Shown: in pieces, positions 21,319 to 35,415 of the stretch
Position numbering within the stretch: the first letter of the stretch is position 1
Layout: the number at the start of each line of letters is the position of its first letter
Source of the DNA: Phoronis australis
Taxonomy: Eukaryota > Phoronida > Phoronidae
Length of the DNA stretch: 64,000 bases
NCBI GenBank assembly: GCA_002633005.1
Contig: NMRA01000643.1
Coordinates: 147,729-211,728 of the forward strand
Direction of reading: 5' to 3'
Notes under the pieces: model-generated
The model's database searches: none
The model's input: the letters and a program-made list of their open reading frames with translations, nothing else
Told to the model about the DNA's origin: nothing
Program-made: the position numbers and the translations under genes

Positions 21319-24300
21319 GACTCAGTCAAGATGTCTACATGGGAACATGCGACAACACGTATACAGGTAAAATCCTGGGTTGGTTTAACATGCACATTAA
21401 TACTTCTGGTCTTATCCCATCTTCCCCTGCAGATTGCTACTGTCGTCATTGACTGATAATCTCATCACCTTGGGATTTCATCCTGTAAAGAAAGCGAATA
21501 GGGTTATTCATCAGTTCTGTTTTTGCTGTTTTGTGTTTCTGTTAGAATTTGTCAGACTTTTCTTTCTGTGAGTTTGATGACGTTCATCATAGGTTGATCA
21601 TGATTTAACAATTTGCTTGCATACACTTTTCACATTGGATAGTGGTAGTAAAAGACTTACTCACTCTTTTTTGCTGTAATTTAAAGTGTTTGACGTAACA
21701 AATTTTTGCTAGAAGAATTTTATTTTCTAATATCACAACTTGAGGAAGACACTTGTTTTTTGATCGCATTTAGCATTCCACTGATTGAACTACGAAGTAA
21801 TTAAAGGTTCCTTCTGACATTATTCTTGTTTAGTCATCTGATAAAGCCATCACCTTTGTTAGCTGGTGTTTTTGCTAGGAAAAAAACATGCAAGTCAGTT
21901 TTCTCTTCAACTTATTTTCAAAAGTCATCTTGAATTTCGATTTCCATTAGCATCATCAATACAATACTTAAATCATAGAAATGCAAAAGTTATTTCTTGT
22001 TATTTTATAAGTCCAAAATTAGAAAGTCGTAGCATTTATCATGATCATTTGTTATTGCGTCTTGTGGAGTTCTAACTTTCCAAAAGTAAAATATATCACT
22101 ATTCCTGATATGAATTTAGAATGCACACTAAACTGTTTAAATTCTTTATTTCAATATCCTCTGGCTTTTCACCAGGAACCATTTTGAGGTTGCTTTGCAA
22201 GTTGGCATCGATTCTTTAATTACATGTTTTGAACCCGGAAGATGAATTGAAAACCTCAACAATATGCTTTCAATAATCCTATTATTGATAATCAGTAGTT
22301 TTCAACTTGCAAACTTTTCTGAAACAGGTGGGAGCGCTTTGATAGATGCCACATTTTACAATGCTAACAAGCACTGAATTATCTTTCCACAATGGCAACA
22401 GGTAATTACCCATTTCAGTGCTATCGGAAGGCACCAAAGACTTTTGATTAGTATATTTCAACAGGCATTTTGACCTTTTGAAGGACTTTTTAAGCCATCT
22501 GTAGGTAGGCTGGTAATCAAAAAGAAATAGAAAATGCACCATGTTCAACGACAATTGCCGGTTAAGTTTTGTTTTTACTAGACTTACCTTTAGCTCAGTG
22601 AACTGTAACATCAATGCTCCGAGTTACTCGATTCGTGCGTTTTTGGTGATTTATACCCTCGTTTGTTTACAATAGACAAAAATTCATTTCTAGCCAATAG
22701 AGAGAAAATAGTCTGTTGTTTTGCCAGTTACGTAGTACATACGTTACGCAGTCCATACACGGGTGGGGGTCTTTTTGGTTAGTTGTGCTGGTATTGTGCC
22801 AATTAATATCTCTTTGATCTGAGTGCATTAGAAAGTTGATTAATGTTATTAATCAATGAGGTTACATTGTTTTTGTTGATTGCTCGTATAAATTAGCATT
22901 GTTCTGGCAACATCAAAGGCAAACAGTGCTTAGTTTGGGCAATACACTGTTTTTATTTCCCTAATTGCTATTTAATATGTTTCTTATTCTGCCTTATTGT
23001 GCCTAATACCCTGCAGTTTGTAGTCAGTTGGTCTATTCTGTATGTTCATACAATAACACAAGCACCTTCCGCAGGAATTAATGTCAAACTTGTGGAAGGT
23101 TCCAAGATGTTGCTCCGTAATGTTCGTGAAAAATGCTTTGGATATCTATTTTTCAGAAGTGGTTAAATTTGTCATCATCATCATCAAGTATGATTCTTCC
23201 TTCTCAAAGATATGTAACATTCAAGTCTGAATCTCAGTTGGCAATTACAATCAATGTCACATTACTTTTAAGATAAGGTTGATGTAGAAAGGTTTCACAG
23301 ATAACGATGTCCATTCAAAAGACACAAGCTCATCAATTAGATTATTCAGAAGCACGTTAAAGTGCCGCTCACAAGTAAAAATTAGTGGAAATAATCATCT
23401 CTATTTTAGGCAAATCTTTACTAAGAAAGATTTTTTCATTGGAACAGGAATTCATAGGAATTCTGTGCCCGGTTGCATGAAACAGTCCTAAATCTGCTGC
23501 GTATTTGTAGGTTTGTGAAAACTGTCCTTTCCTATGCTGTTTGAGTATAATGACTAACAAATTTTTTGGCTCTGATGCAAATTGAGAGTGAACTCTACTT
23601 CTCAATATTATTGAAAATAAGTTAGCGATCTTTTCATGCCCCTAATTATTTTGATTGAATTAAGGACTCAGTTTTTAGTTATATTATCAGTAGAACAGTG
23701 GCAGTAGTAAAATAAGAGCTCATAATGAAGATAAAATGATTGAAAAAATATTACATCTGTGAGTGAGGAACGAACCAAATGTGCAAAAGATTTAAGGAAC
23801 TTAGTTGAGTCCCTTGTTGGGAATGCTTCATGCAACCAGCCACTGAGTTCTACCAACTTTCGGTGAATTATAACCAGAAAAATGACCTACTGGTTTGTTA
23901 ATTCAATTAAAATTCCTATTGTTATCTGTATCATGAAACCACTGATACTGATGCATGACTGCGTAGTGTCAGTGTCTGCCAATAGGGGCAACATAACTTG
24001 GTATTCATAAATCCATTGGGGACACGACCATTTCTGATATTAATCCCTTGTATGTTTTTCTGAAATATGTCTAGAGTTTCAAAGTAGATGGTAACGGCAC
24101 TAAAGATACAATGAACCCTAGTGGGAAATCTTAGAGTTAAATTCTATTGCACGCTTGTAGCACCTCAAATTTCCTGTGTGAGAAAATATAATATGTTTAT
24201 TGATCGATTTGATGAAACATGAAGTTGTAATTTGAAAATTCTAGAATCGTTAGTAATTTTGTACATTAAGGGTAATCAGCTTCATTATCTTTTGCGTCAT

Positions 24301-26085
24301 TCTTAATACAGATTTTTAAGCTCTGGAATAATATTGAGATAAAGGTTATTGTCAACCTTCGTGGATTTTTTTAAAAAGTCAATAGCCACACTTTGCATAA
24401 AATTATGGTTTTTCATTGCTCCCCACTATATGTCTTTAAACCCATCATTTATGTGGGAATTTTTTGAAGTATTTAGATGATTTCTATACATGTGGTAAAT
24501 CTTTATGCACCATTTTCAGGTCTTTCGATTTTTGAAGCTTTTAGCAGTTTTGAACAACAATTTCTCTTTAGTTTGTAGCTTATGGATATATTTCCCAGAT
24601 TTTTTTATTTTCCTTTGATCAAGAGAGAGAGCTACCTTCAATGATAAAAGATTTGTGACGTTGTTCTAAAAAGACTTTGACGGCTGACATCTGTTGTGTG
24701 AGGGTGAATAAAAATGGGAGTAACAGTTGCCTGGGTATTGTCATTAACTTTGTGTGTAGAACTTTGTTGACAAGGATGTGTTGTTAGCCAAATATCCACA
24801 AATCTGCAGATTTTAACTCAGTAAAAGTACGCATTTCTGAAAGAAGAAAGGGCGAATAAATTGATTTTCTCTTTTTACCAGTCTGTCATTAACTGGGTCA
24901 GGTAACCATGTCTTTTTAGTAAAACTTAGCAATAAGTAATCGTTATGTTGATAGGAAAACAACTATCAATAACGGTATCAAATTTTATTTGATGTAAATG
25001 TTCAAGACGAGATTCTAAAAGTGCTGCTACAATTTTCTAAAATATCATTTGATTTTTAATGCAGCTTCAGACTTTTTCATGAAAATCTGAAAGTTCTATG
25101 GAAAAGTAGAGTATTTTAAAACAATCCCTGACAAGGTTTTGGAAAACTGCCTAAAGCTTAGTACCTGACAGTTTCAAACATATCCAATCAGCCTTATCTG
25201 AGATGTGATGTTTCAAAGTTAGCCACAAATTTGGATATTTTCCTAGATTCATGCATAACCTTCCGAAAATTTGGCTGAAACACTAAGTCATCTTTAGTTT
25301 AATTTTTAGAAATCCATGTAAAAAGTAAGAAATGATATTTTTGTAAAAAAATGCCAGTCATGCTATTGTGTAAGATTATATGACTTGAGTTATACTTTTT
25401 CTATAATTGAGGATTCCGAAAGTATATTTATATGGTTAAAAAGGTTGATAATAACATTTTCAGTCACTTGCTTTTAGTAAAAACTATTGGGGGATTCCAT
25501 GTAAAATGGTTGTGGGCTCACTATAACTTGGTGACATTTAACACTAGTTTGTGGACATCAGAATTACGATTGCAATGTGCTTTTTGGTGTAAGTATGATG
25601 GAGCAACCATTATACAAATATAATGAGATTAAGAGTGAGCCTCTAAATTCATTGATCAGAAGTACATAGTCGATAAGCAAATCTTTTGTTGAGGAATGCG
25701 CCATCCAATCACACTGAAACTAAATCTCACCATCCAATTTAACATATAATCCAAATCGGGTTACACATGCCTAAGTTATCTGTGTTGTCACAGAATGTTG
25801 ACAGGAAGACAGCTAGCCCACAATGCATTGGGAAAACAACAGCAGCACTGTTCATGAAATCGCTGAAATTGATTACTGAAATTTTATGCATTAATCTGTG
25901 ATTCTTAATAGCCACTGTTAGCTGATATGTAAGGCAAAATTTCTTGTTCGCTGTTGAGACTATTTTTTCAAAAACGGGCTTGTCTAAAAAAGATGAAGCA
26001 CTGATAATTTACTGCACATTGTTATTTTTGCTCCGTTACTTATGTTTTATTTAACAGTTTAATTTTAAACCTTGCTATTCATTCT

Positions 26086-26730
26086 TTTAAAGTGGAACTT
26101 GCACACTAACTCCTTATCTTTGTGATTGCTTTGCCAAATTAGTTAGAAACACTACATATAGCCACGATGTGAATAAGAAATAGGTTGAAAATTGCCACAT
26201 AGTTTTAGAAAGAGTTGTGGCGAAAATGATCTGCTAGTAAGTATGTGGCGAGGTGCTAGGGAATAATACTACATGATGTGGGCTATATGAACTCATCATT
26301 AGTACAAAGGTCACCTGTTTGTGAATTTTTTGTTTTCACATTTACAAGTTGTCAGTGGATACAGCTGCACTTTGGTTATAATTGTCGTTCAGTTCATAAT
26401 GTTCAGTTCATAACCTTCAGTTCATAACGTTCAGTTCATAACGCGAAATGTTTGTGATAGAATCTCAGGGGTTACAGGGACTATAAACTTGACACCTTTT
26501 ATCAGTGATTTCAATAGTTTATTACCCATTGGAGCTGTATGGGCAGTAAACATAGTAATTATGCCTGGTCTGGCAATGTGTACAGGTATGAAATCGTATG
26601 TTACTGGCCAAACATAAGTCTGTGGTTTTCTCAGGAATTTCCACAGACCTACAGATGAGGCGAGGTTTTTCAGGTCGGTCTATCAGGACCAAAACGCAAT
26701 ATGTCCTGCTGTACATTAGCATGGGTAGGA
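26086..26730 (+). repeat. Dispersed repeat pair, copy 2, interrupted
   Basis: Diverged direct copy of 18282-18660. The match runs to about 26385, is broken by a 14-bp tandem array and other sequence, and resumes near 26710 with CATTAGCATGGGTAGGA. Confidence 0.55.
26386..26442. repeat. 14-bp tandem repeat CGTTCAGTTCATAA
   Basis: Four consecutive copies of (C/T)(G/T)TTCAGTTCATAA with one-base variants. It is located exactly where the second copy of the dispersed repeat is interrupted. Confidence 0.8.
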
Positions 26731-29700
26731 ACATGCAAATGCACCTATAATGTTATTTACATTCCCACGTGAAAATAACCTCATACAATTCCAGTATTTG
26801 TCACAGAAATTTTTACTATGAAAAACTCTTCCATTGGGACTTTTAATTTTTCTGGGATTCGGATTTCCATCTAATTATGCAGGATTAATTCTGAGGAAAA
26901 TTTATTCCTCAGGTGATTTTTTTTGTCAATTGAAGTTCCAAGTCAGGCTACTCTATAACTGATGTTATCAGTCTGACAGGTGTCTTTTCAAGGCCTTCCA
27001 TAGGCACTACAGAACTTGCTGGGATTCTCTATTGCATAGGGACACAGTAAATTAGTGGAACTTATTCCTGCGAATTTTTTCGGGATTCTGAAATACACTG
27101 GGAAAGTTAATACGAGTTGAAAGCAGCTGTATGTATTCTGCGATTAGACTGGAAAAATGCGTGCTTGGTGTGTATGTAGACATTACTGAAGCTGTTGCGA
27201 GTAGAATAAAGAAGGTTAATGATTATTAACTACTGCATCAGCAAGACAAATTTTGAGATCTGCAAATACTTTTGATGAATGGCAAAAGTATCCAGGATTG
27301 GTTTTAACCTGTAGAAATACAGTCATCCAGAAAAGTATTTAAGGTTATTTGAGATCCTAGAAAAGTGTCCAAATTTGGCTCTCTTCAGAACATCATATAT
27401 GAGATGATGAGATTCTAATGAGACTTTCAAATACTGCACTTTAAACACTGTTCTCCAAAATGCCGTTAGGAATTATAGGTTTCAAATGTTCCACTTTTAC
27501 ATGAGGGGCTATCCAAACTTGCGACATTTCTTAATTTTTTATCAAAAAAATCTAATGCAGCGTAAAACGAAAAGGAAAGGATAATTGAGAGTTAATCTCG
27601 AAGATGAATTTATAACTAAAGATATTGGCCATGCTAATGATGCGGTTGCTTTACTACGACTATGCCTCACTTTTTTGCTTAATTTTATCAATGACAGATT
27701 GGTATAAAGTAAAAATTCAAGTTTTACAAGCTTTCTAATGCTAGAAAATACTTTACCTAGGTTAGATTTTGTAGTTTTGTAGTTGGCCAAATGCACAAAT
27801 AACCCTACTCTACGGAGACAGAGATTATCGTTCTTCCAATAGTGAAGTAGGAATATTACTAATCTGCTCCTGCCATATTCAAGAATTATCAGCTCCACTT
27901 CCTCGACATTTATCGAGCTTCTGTCACTTCTGACCATCTGTGGCAATCCTTACATTAACAGATGGTTTGGAAGTGAAAATTACTTTTGAAACTTACCTGT
28001 GAAACTTAAGAGTAATGTTCTTCAAGGGAAATTTAATTGGTGCTACCATACATGGTGTGAATGAAAGCCTAAAAATTTTTACACAAGGTATGGCCATCTT
28101 CCCAGGTTTATAGTCTATAGCACATTTCACCTACACTAACAGAGCTGCCAAGTCCCAATTGTTCCCTTTTATGCATTGCCATTGATCGCAAATTTCATAT
28201 ACCAGGTGCTGTGTATTGTTGGCATTGAAGTGCTTTTCTAGTAGAGGTTCACGCAAAATATAGCTTGGCCAGTTATATTGTTTGAAAAATCAATTTCTCC
28301 TCAAACTGTTTGCCCTGGCCCAAGATGTATGTTAGCATTGGCCAGGCTTGTTGACAGACACCTGTCATGTTAACTTTTCTTTCATAGTATCTATTTTTCC
28401 TGATAAGTGTATATCCGCTTAATATAATGATTAAAGGACACACCTGTGTTAAAGTACTGCTAGATTGTGTGTAAGACTAGACATTTATTTCTCAGCATGA
28501 TATAGAGGTCATTACTGAATTTAATTTTTTTATACTTAATATTATGCGAAATTCCATTTTGTCATCGCAAAATAATAGCTGAGGTTTAACACTGTCGACA
28601 ATGCCAACATGTTGGAAACCAGAAGTTCATGACAGTGACTAAAGTCACCTTCAAAAATATTACACAATAATTTGAAGGTGCTTGCAGTTATGAAGTTGAG
28701 TCTTGTTGAGTAAGGTGATGAGTGAACTGAGTTGAGTTTTAGATTATCTGACGAATGTTCCATGTTCCGCTAGTAACTAAAGGCATAACAGATGTCTGGA
28801 TACCTTTTACTGAAATGTGTAAATACTGCCATGATTGCAAATTGCTGTGAATTCCATACATTTCCATTGTCACTAAACATCAGTGTCTGTGTTTCAATTA
28901 TGACCACATGTTGATAAAATGTTCAAATAAAATAGAGTATAAATTGTGCTTTTTTACTCCAGCATGACACAACAATATCACTAGCTTTCAAGCCTGTGTG
29001 CAGCCTCCTCCTCAGGTCAGTAAAGAAACAACAGTAATTACAGACGGGCATGGAGTAAAAGGGAGTCGTCATCTTATTTTATGTTCATGTTACCTCTATA
29101 GCTTTATGCTGTTATATTTTATTTACTCAGATCACATGAAACGCGAAGGTTGTGAAAATCAATAAAATTATACTGATGTTGGGTTATTTTTAGCGCATTG
29201 AAACTGAAGTTTGTGGATTATGGTATTCCATAGGATCAAATCTTGAAACCTTTGCTAACTTATTTCCACCAAAATTTTAAGTATTTTAAGATATTTTTAT
29301 GGTCCTTTATAACTGTGTGCTCAAATTATATTTTTATGAAACCGCTGAAACTTTTTAAAGCATCAGTGAAGATAAAACATTTCAGCCAATACTGTTAAAA
29401 TAGCAGTGTGTTAACATACAGTTATTGTGAATTTCCGGTTTCAGACAAAAATGGTCTTTCGTTTTTCAAAACTTTGAGAGTAGCTGTGGTTCAAAACTTG
29501 GACATTGAAAAACTTTGATTTCGTGCTGCATATGTGTCATGGAAAAAATGCTGAGATAAGATTTTACATGTCGGACAAGTTGGTGACATTGTACTGTAAC
29601 CTTTATTGTGTGTGATTTTAAGAATACAATTTCTCTATCTTAAGAACAGCAGAATAGTACAGATGATAAAAAGATGTCATTTTGACTGTTTTAACTCTGG

Positions 29701-29805
29701 TGGGACATTTTGTCTACTTTCATACATGTATACACAGTTGATTTGTCATAATTTTATTAAGTGATCAAATATTGATATGCGTTTCCAATATACTGGCGTG
29801 ACTCT

Positions 29806-30487
29806 AAAGGCCCTTTCCTAAACAGTAAATTCTGCTGTTATTGAAGCTTCCATGTTAAACTGTGGTTAACCACGAAGTTAAGCGTTTGTGTTCCCATCAG
29901 CTTCGGAGTTAGTTAGGAAACTGGTTCAGCGAAGTTATCGCAAGGCAGTGCTGGTGTGACCTTCGGTCATATGTCTTGCTGTTTTTGGCATTACCATCAT
30001 AGCAAGGATGTCTCTCTTTCCTCAAGTGGACACTAAAATTTCAACTTAACAAGGCAGCCAATGGTTGCCATGTTGTGACGATGAGAATATACTAGATGAC
30101 AAGTATTAAAAAATAACTTGAAGATGCTAACAGTTGGTCCAAACAAAGGAAGTATGGCATATTATGGGAACTCTTTGCATAAACTAAACGTTCAGAATCC
30201 AGCAAATACGTGGATAAATTGATACAGAAGGCTTAGGCTGCCAAAATAATAAATATTGGAACAAAATATTAACCAGTTACCGCGCACTGCTTGCAAACAC
30301 AGTGACCCCTGTCATAACTCCAATGGTATCAAAGTTAAGTGTTCCCATGGTAGCGAAACATCAACACTTCGCTGTTAAATCCACCTGTTATTTCTGAATT
30401 TAACTCGCATTGTTAACTTCATTTCAAGACTGAAGTTAGAAGTTCCCAATGACCAAAGCTTTTACGAGTAATTGGAAAGGCCTTTTA
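29806..30487. mobile_element. Probable MITE with long imperfect inverted arms
   Basis: The left edge AAAGGCCCTTTCC and right edge GGAAAGGCCTTTT are inverted, and further inside GTTCCCAT, CTTCGCTG and GAAGTTA words recur in mirrored order, giving arms of up to about 200 bp with poor identity. It spans the start of the 1.9-kb duplication, whose left breakpoint (30068) lies inside it. The boundaries are approximate. Confidence 0.35.
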
Positions 30488-33400
30488 ATATTCATATTCC
30501 TGTATTTATTTTCCCAACCTTACCTGTGGCAGGGATGTTACAGTAAGTAGCAGGGCTGCTCTATGTATCTTATCAACATTAACCTGTTCTGTCCAATTCT
30601 TTATTGAACATTAGCTCTAAGTAGCTTAGTGGTGTCTGGTATTAATTTGTATTACATGTTCATTCAGATAACTATCCCTTTAGTAGACTGCATATTGACT
30701 TTCAGCTGGTAAATATTGTTACTGGCTGCGTTTTATCCACTAGTTCGTCTAGTTGCTTTGGAATCGGATTAATCCCGAAATCTTACCTTAAAGAATTAGA
30801 TTCGATCTATTCTTAACTTAGAATTGCCTTCTAATGAATTAAAAACACTATGCAGCGTCATTTTGGATGTCAAGTTCAGTAGATAGTGTATCGGATTGCT
30901 CAACTACAGATAGTCTCTCTAGAACAACTGTTCAAATTTTTTTTGCGATTTTAAAATGTATGTGCATTGCATTTTTCTGCGTTCTGTTTTTTATTGTCAA
31001 GCGTAAAGTTTTGGCGAGTGCAAGACTCCGGCTTCTATGAAAATATACCACCAGCACCACCGACTTGTCTTCTGGCGTAGGAATAATCAAATGCATTGGA
31101 ATTAATTAATCAAAAATTACTGTGTCTGCCTGACTGGAGAATCCCCATTAAGAAACCCTCTGCGTAATAACGTGGGAAATGGTTCTAGTGCATTCCTTTA
31201 TTGATTTGTTTTCTCATTTCCAATAGTGTATGGACATTGGTCCTCTCATATCTGTGTTCACATCGTTTACCAATCTCCCTCATATTTAGATTTTTTCTGT
31301 TTTTCCTTGAACTTACTCGCTTTGAGATTTACAGCATTTTTTATCTTGGCTAAAGAGTTTCAAATCAATATCAGTTTTAATTATTTCTCCTGTCCAAGAG
31401 AAGGCCCTTTTGTTGATGTTTGTGAAGCGTTTGGCACAGAATCGTCTGAGCTTTATGTTTATAGTTATTTCATGGCAATATGAATTTTTTCTCCAGACTC
31501 AAAGCTTTGTCTTGGCATTTCTGGTTAAATGAACAGATTTGAAGTATATTATTCAGAGCAAAGGTTTTCTCAAATGAAGTGCACTCCAACTTTTTTACTG
31601 ACAATATAGTGTAAATATTTGACTTTGGGAAGGAAACCTTTGCATTACCATGAGTCTTACGCATTATGTGCAGAATCGAATGATAAGATAATTAACATAT
31701 TGTGTTTGGTACTCTAAACTAAATCAGTAGACGCCAGGGGTTTGTTAAAGAAAACGCGCTGCTGAAAAACATTTGTTAATAGCAAAGAATTTCAAATTCT
31801 GCTCGGCCTTTTCTTAAATATAAATGCATTAAACAAGAAAGTGCCTGACTAGATCTCATTTACACGGTACTAGTTGACATGGAACAACCTACTTGGAACA
31901 AATTGACGCCACTGTGACAACTTTTGTCACTCCTTTCTGAGGNCCATGTTGTGACGATGAGAATATACTAGATGACAAGTATTAAAAAATAACTTGAAGA
32001 TGCTAACAGTTGGTCCAAACAAAGGCAGTATGGCATATTGTGGGAACTCTTTGCGTAAACTAAACGTTCAGTGATTTTTTTATTGTAAAGAATCCAGCAA
32101 ATACGTGGATAAATTGATACAGAAGGCTTGCGCTGCCAAAATAATAAATATTGGAACAAAATATTAACCAGTCACCGCGCACTGCTTGCAAACACAGTGA
32201 CTCCTGTCGATAACTCCGATGGTATCAAAGTTAAGTGTTCCCATGGTAGCGAAGTGTTGATATCAACACTTCGCTACTAAATCCACCTGTTTCTTCTGAA
32301 GTCAACTCACACTGTTAACTTCATTTCAAGACCGAAGTTAAAAGTTCCCAATGACCAAAGCTTTTACGAGTCATTGGAAAGGCCTTTTAATATTCATATT
32401 CATGTATTTATTTTCACAACCTTACCTGTAGCAGGGGTACAGTAAGTAGCAGGGCTGCTCTATGTATCTTATCAACATTAACCTGTTCTGTTCAATTCTT
32501 TATTGAACATTAGCTCTAAGTAGCTTAGTGGTGTCTGGTATTAATTTGTATTACATGTTCATTCAGATAACTATCCCTTTAGTAGACTGCATATTGACTT
32601 TCAGCTGGTAAATATTGTTACTGGCTGTGTTTTATCCACTAGTTCGTCTAGTTGCTTTGGAATCGGATTAATCCCGAAATCTTACGTTAAAGAATTAGAT
32701 TCGATCTATTCTTAACTTAGAATTGCCTTCTAATGAATTAAAAACATTATGCAGCATCATTGTGGATGTCAAGTTCAGTAGATAGTGTATCGGATTGCTC
32801 AACTACAGATAGTCTCTCTAGAACAACTATTCAATTTTTTTTTGCGATTTTAAAATGTATGTGCATTGCATTTTTCTGCATTTTGTTTTTTATTGTCAAG
32901 TGTAAAGTTTTGGCGAGTGCAAGACTCCGGCTTCTATGAAAATATACCACCAGCACCACCGACTTGTCTTCTGGCGTAGGAATAATCAAATGCATTGGAA
33001 TTAATTAATCAAAAAATTACTGTGTCTGCCTGACTGGAGAATCCCCATTAAGAAACCCTCTGCGTAATAACGTGGGAAATGGTTCTAGTGCATTCCTTTA
33101 TTGATTTGTTTTCTCATTTCCAATAGTGTATGGACATTGGTAATCTCATATCTGTGTTCACATAGTTTACCAATCTCCCTCATATTTAGATTTTTTCTGT
33201 TTTTCCTTGAACTTACTCGCTTTGAGATTTACAGCATTTTTTATCTTGGCTAAAGAGTTTCAAATCAATATCAGTTTTAATTATTTCTCCTGTCCAAGAG
33301 AAGGCCCTTTTGTTGATGTTTGTGAAGCGTTTGGCACAGAATCGTCTGAGCTTTATGTTTATAGTTATTTCATGGCAATATGAATTTTTTCTCCAGACTC

Positions 33401-33842
33401 AAAGCTTTGTCTTGGCATTTCTGGTTAAATGAACAGATTTGAAGTATATTATTCAGAGCAAAGGTTTTCTCAAATGAAGTGCACTCCAACTTTTTTACTG
33501 ACAATATAGTGTAAATATTTGACTTTGGGAAGGAAACCTTTGCATTACCATGAGTCTTACGCATTATGTGCAGAATCGAATGATAAGATAATTAACATAT
33601 TGTGTTTGGTACTCTAAACTAAATCAGTAGACGCCAGGGGTTTGTTAAAGAAAACGCGCTGCTGAAAAACATTTGTTAATAGCAAAGAATTTCAAATTCT
33701 GCTCGGCCTTTTCTTAAATATAAATGCATTAAACAAGAAAGTGCCTGACTAGATCTCATTTACACGGTACTAGTTGACATGGAACAACCTACTTGGAACA
33801 AACTGATGCCACTGTGACAACTTTTGTCACTCCTTTCTGAGG
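30068..33842. repeat. 1.9-kb near-identical tandem duplication split by an N
   Basis: Copy 1 (30068-31942, 1875 bp) and copy 2 (31944-33842, 1899 bp) share their start (CCATGTTGTGACGATGAGAA) and end (TCACTCCTTTCTGAGG) and differ by scattered substitutions and small indels, including an insertion of about 19 bp near 32074 in copy 2. They are separated by exactly one N at 31943. No gene lies inside: the identical 64-codon minus-strand frames in both copies are simply duplicated noncoding sequence. The likely cause is two haplotypes placed in series by the assembler. Confidence 0.9.
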
Positions 33843-35162
33843 TAAGTTGATCCGGATCATCTTGAACCATGTCAACTATACAATATTTAATCACAAATCA
33901 GTAGTAAGGTGCAAAGGACCATCTCAATTGCATTTCCACCACTGCATACATACGTGAGGTTATTTTGGTGCCGTATCTAATAATTGCCATTCACTGTCTT
34001 GTCGTTTAAATTTATTTTGTCTCTGAGTATGACGGTTACATCTGCTACAACCTGTTCAAATGACACAAGGAGCGGAAACAAGGATCCAGTATTGGCCATA
34101 ATACTGAACAGTGACACAGATCAAGTCTTGCTGTAACAAAGTAGTTCTGTGTCAAACATTGATCGTGTAAAAGTGACGTCAGGTATGCCTGGTGTATATT
34201 GAAAATTTCAAAAAGTTAACCGACATGATTGAAGCCATACATAAGATACTGCTTTGATACTACTGAAATTAAAACACTAAAACATTAAAACACTGTGATG
34301 TCACTTGTTGTTTTGTTTGTGTTGCTTTTAACATGGTGATACATTTATTGTTTGTTTTTGCTAAAATGTCTTGCTTGTGACTTTGTGAAGGTTGGATTCT
34401 TTTGTAACATGATATTTAACTAAACCAGCATTACAGGTTCAGAAGTCAACAGAATATGAATAATCAAAAAGTTGTATTCAGAGTAAAAGCATAAGGTACC
34501 ATTGCCTAGTTATTACTTGGTGAAGTAAATTATCTTTCTTGTCCATAGCAATGGTTTTGTTATTTATTTGTTTCATTTTGCACTCTACAGGTCTCATTTC
34601 TTATCTGATTTTCATGAAATTTACGCACAATATGTGCCTTTCTAATATCTAGAGGCCTGTTGTTTTTGGTTGAATTTGGTTGCAAGATGTCATTGTGGTG
34701 GCCATCTTTCTTTTATTTGACTGATGTCACTTTCTGGTGACCACTTGCAGAAACGTTACCATACAGCTGTTGATTTGCACTCCTACCCATGGAGTAGTTT
34801 AGATGCACAAATAATTCACATCTGATCAATACAGCTCTGTTTGCTCTCAGTACCTTCCAGTTTCAGTTGTTATTGTTGCAAGACATCACTTTGTACTCTG
34901 CATGTTATGGAATAGAGAAGACAATACCCTGGTGGCTGGTCCATTCGTTATGTGTGTTTACACTTAAGGCTGTCAATAAAATCCATGTGATGCTTCGTAT
35001 AACGAATAGGAAATGAATTGATCATTTGATGACTGAGAAATGAAATTGTCAACTGTGTTGATTCTTGTAACACTGCCATTTGGTAATTATTCTTCAGCTG
35101 TTGACTAAAGTTTTCACCAACAGCGTGGCAATTTCTATTTTTCAAAAGCTTATTACATTGCT

Positions 35163-35415
35163 CAGCACTTGAAATTTTTCTCTTTTAAGAGGATTTCTCT
35201 TTTTTGGTTTGGGTTTCCCTTTATTTGATTTCTAGTTTCCTCCTTTTCATCTCTTTTTTTTAATCATTATTTTCTCTTTATTCATACAAAAACTTTTATT
35301 TCATTTAAATTTTACGACACAAAAATATTTCTATCTTACAAGCCTATTTATTTGTGGAACGATAGATTATCTGGAAAATTTTCCGCTTTTTTGTCTTTGG
35401 TCATTCCAAGCCCTG
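35163..35415. mobile_element. MITE, CAGGGCTTGG-type ends, copy 2
   Basis: Starts CAGCACTTGAAATTTTTC and ends GGTCATTCCAAGCCCTG, flanked by ATTGCT (35157-35162) and ATAGCT (35416-35421), a 6-bp duplication with one mismatch. Interior words such as TTGATTTCTAGTTT and AAGCCTATTTATTTGTGGA match the copy at 52133-52481. Confidence 0.65.

Noticed and set aside
22282-22614. 110-codon minus-strand open frame
   Set aside because: No recognisable domain and AT-driven composition; consistent with chance.
27542-27946. 134-codon minus-strand open frame
   Set aside because: No membrane, motif or composition pattern typical of protein, a non-ATG first codon, and isolated in AT-rich sequence; consistent with chance.
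31470-33564. Identical 64-codon frames repeated twice on the minus strand
   Set aside because: Their identity follows from the 1.9-kb duplication and is not evidence of protein conservation.
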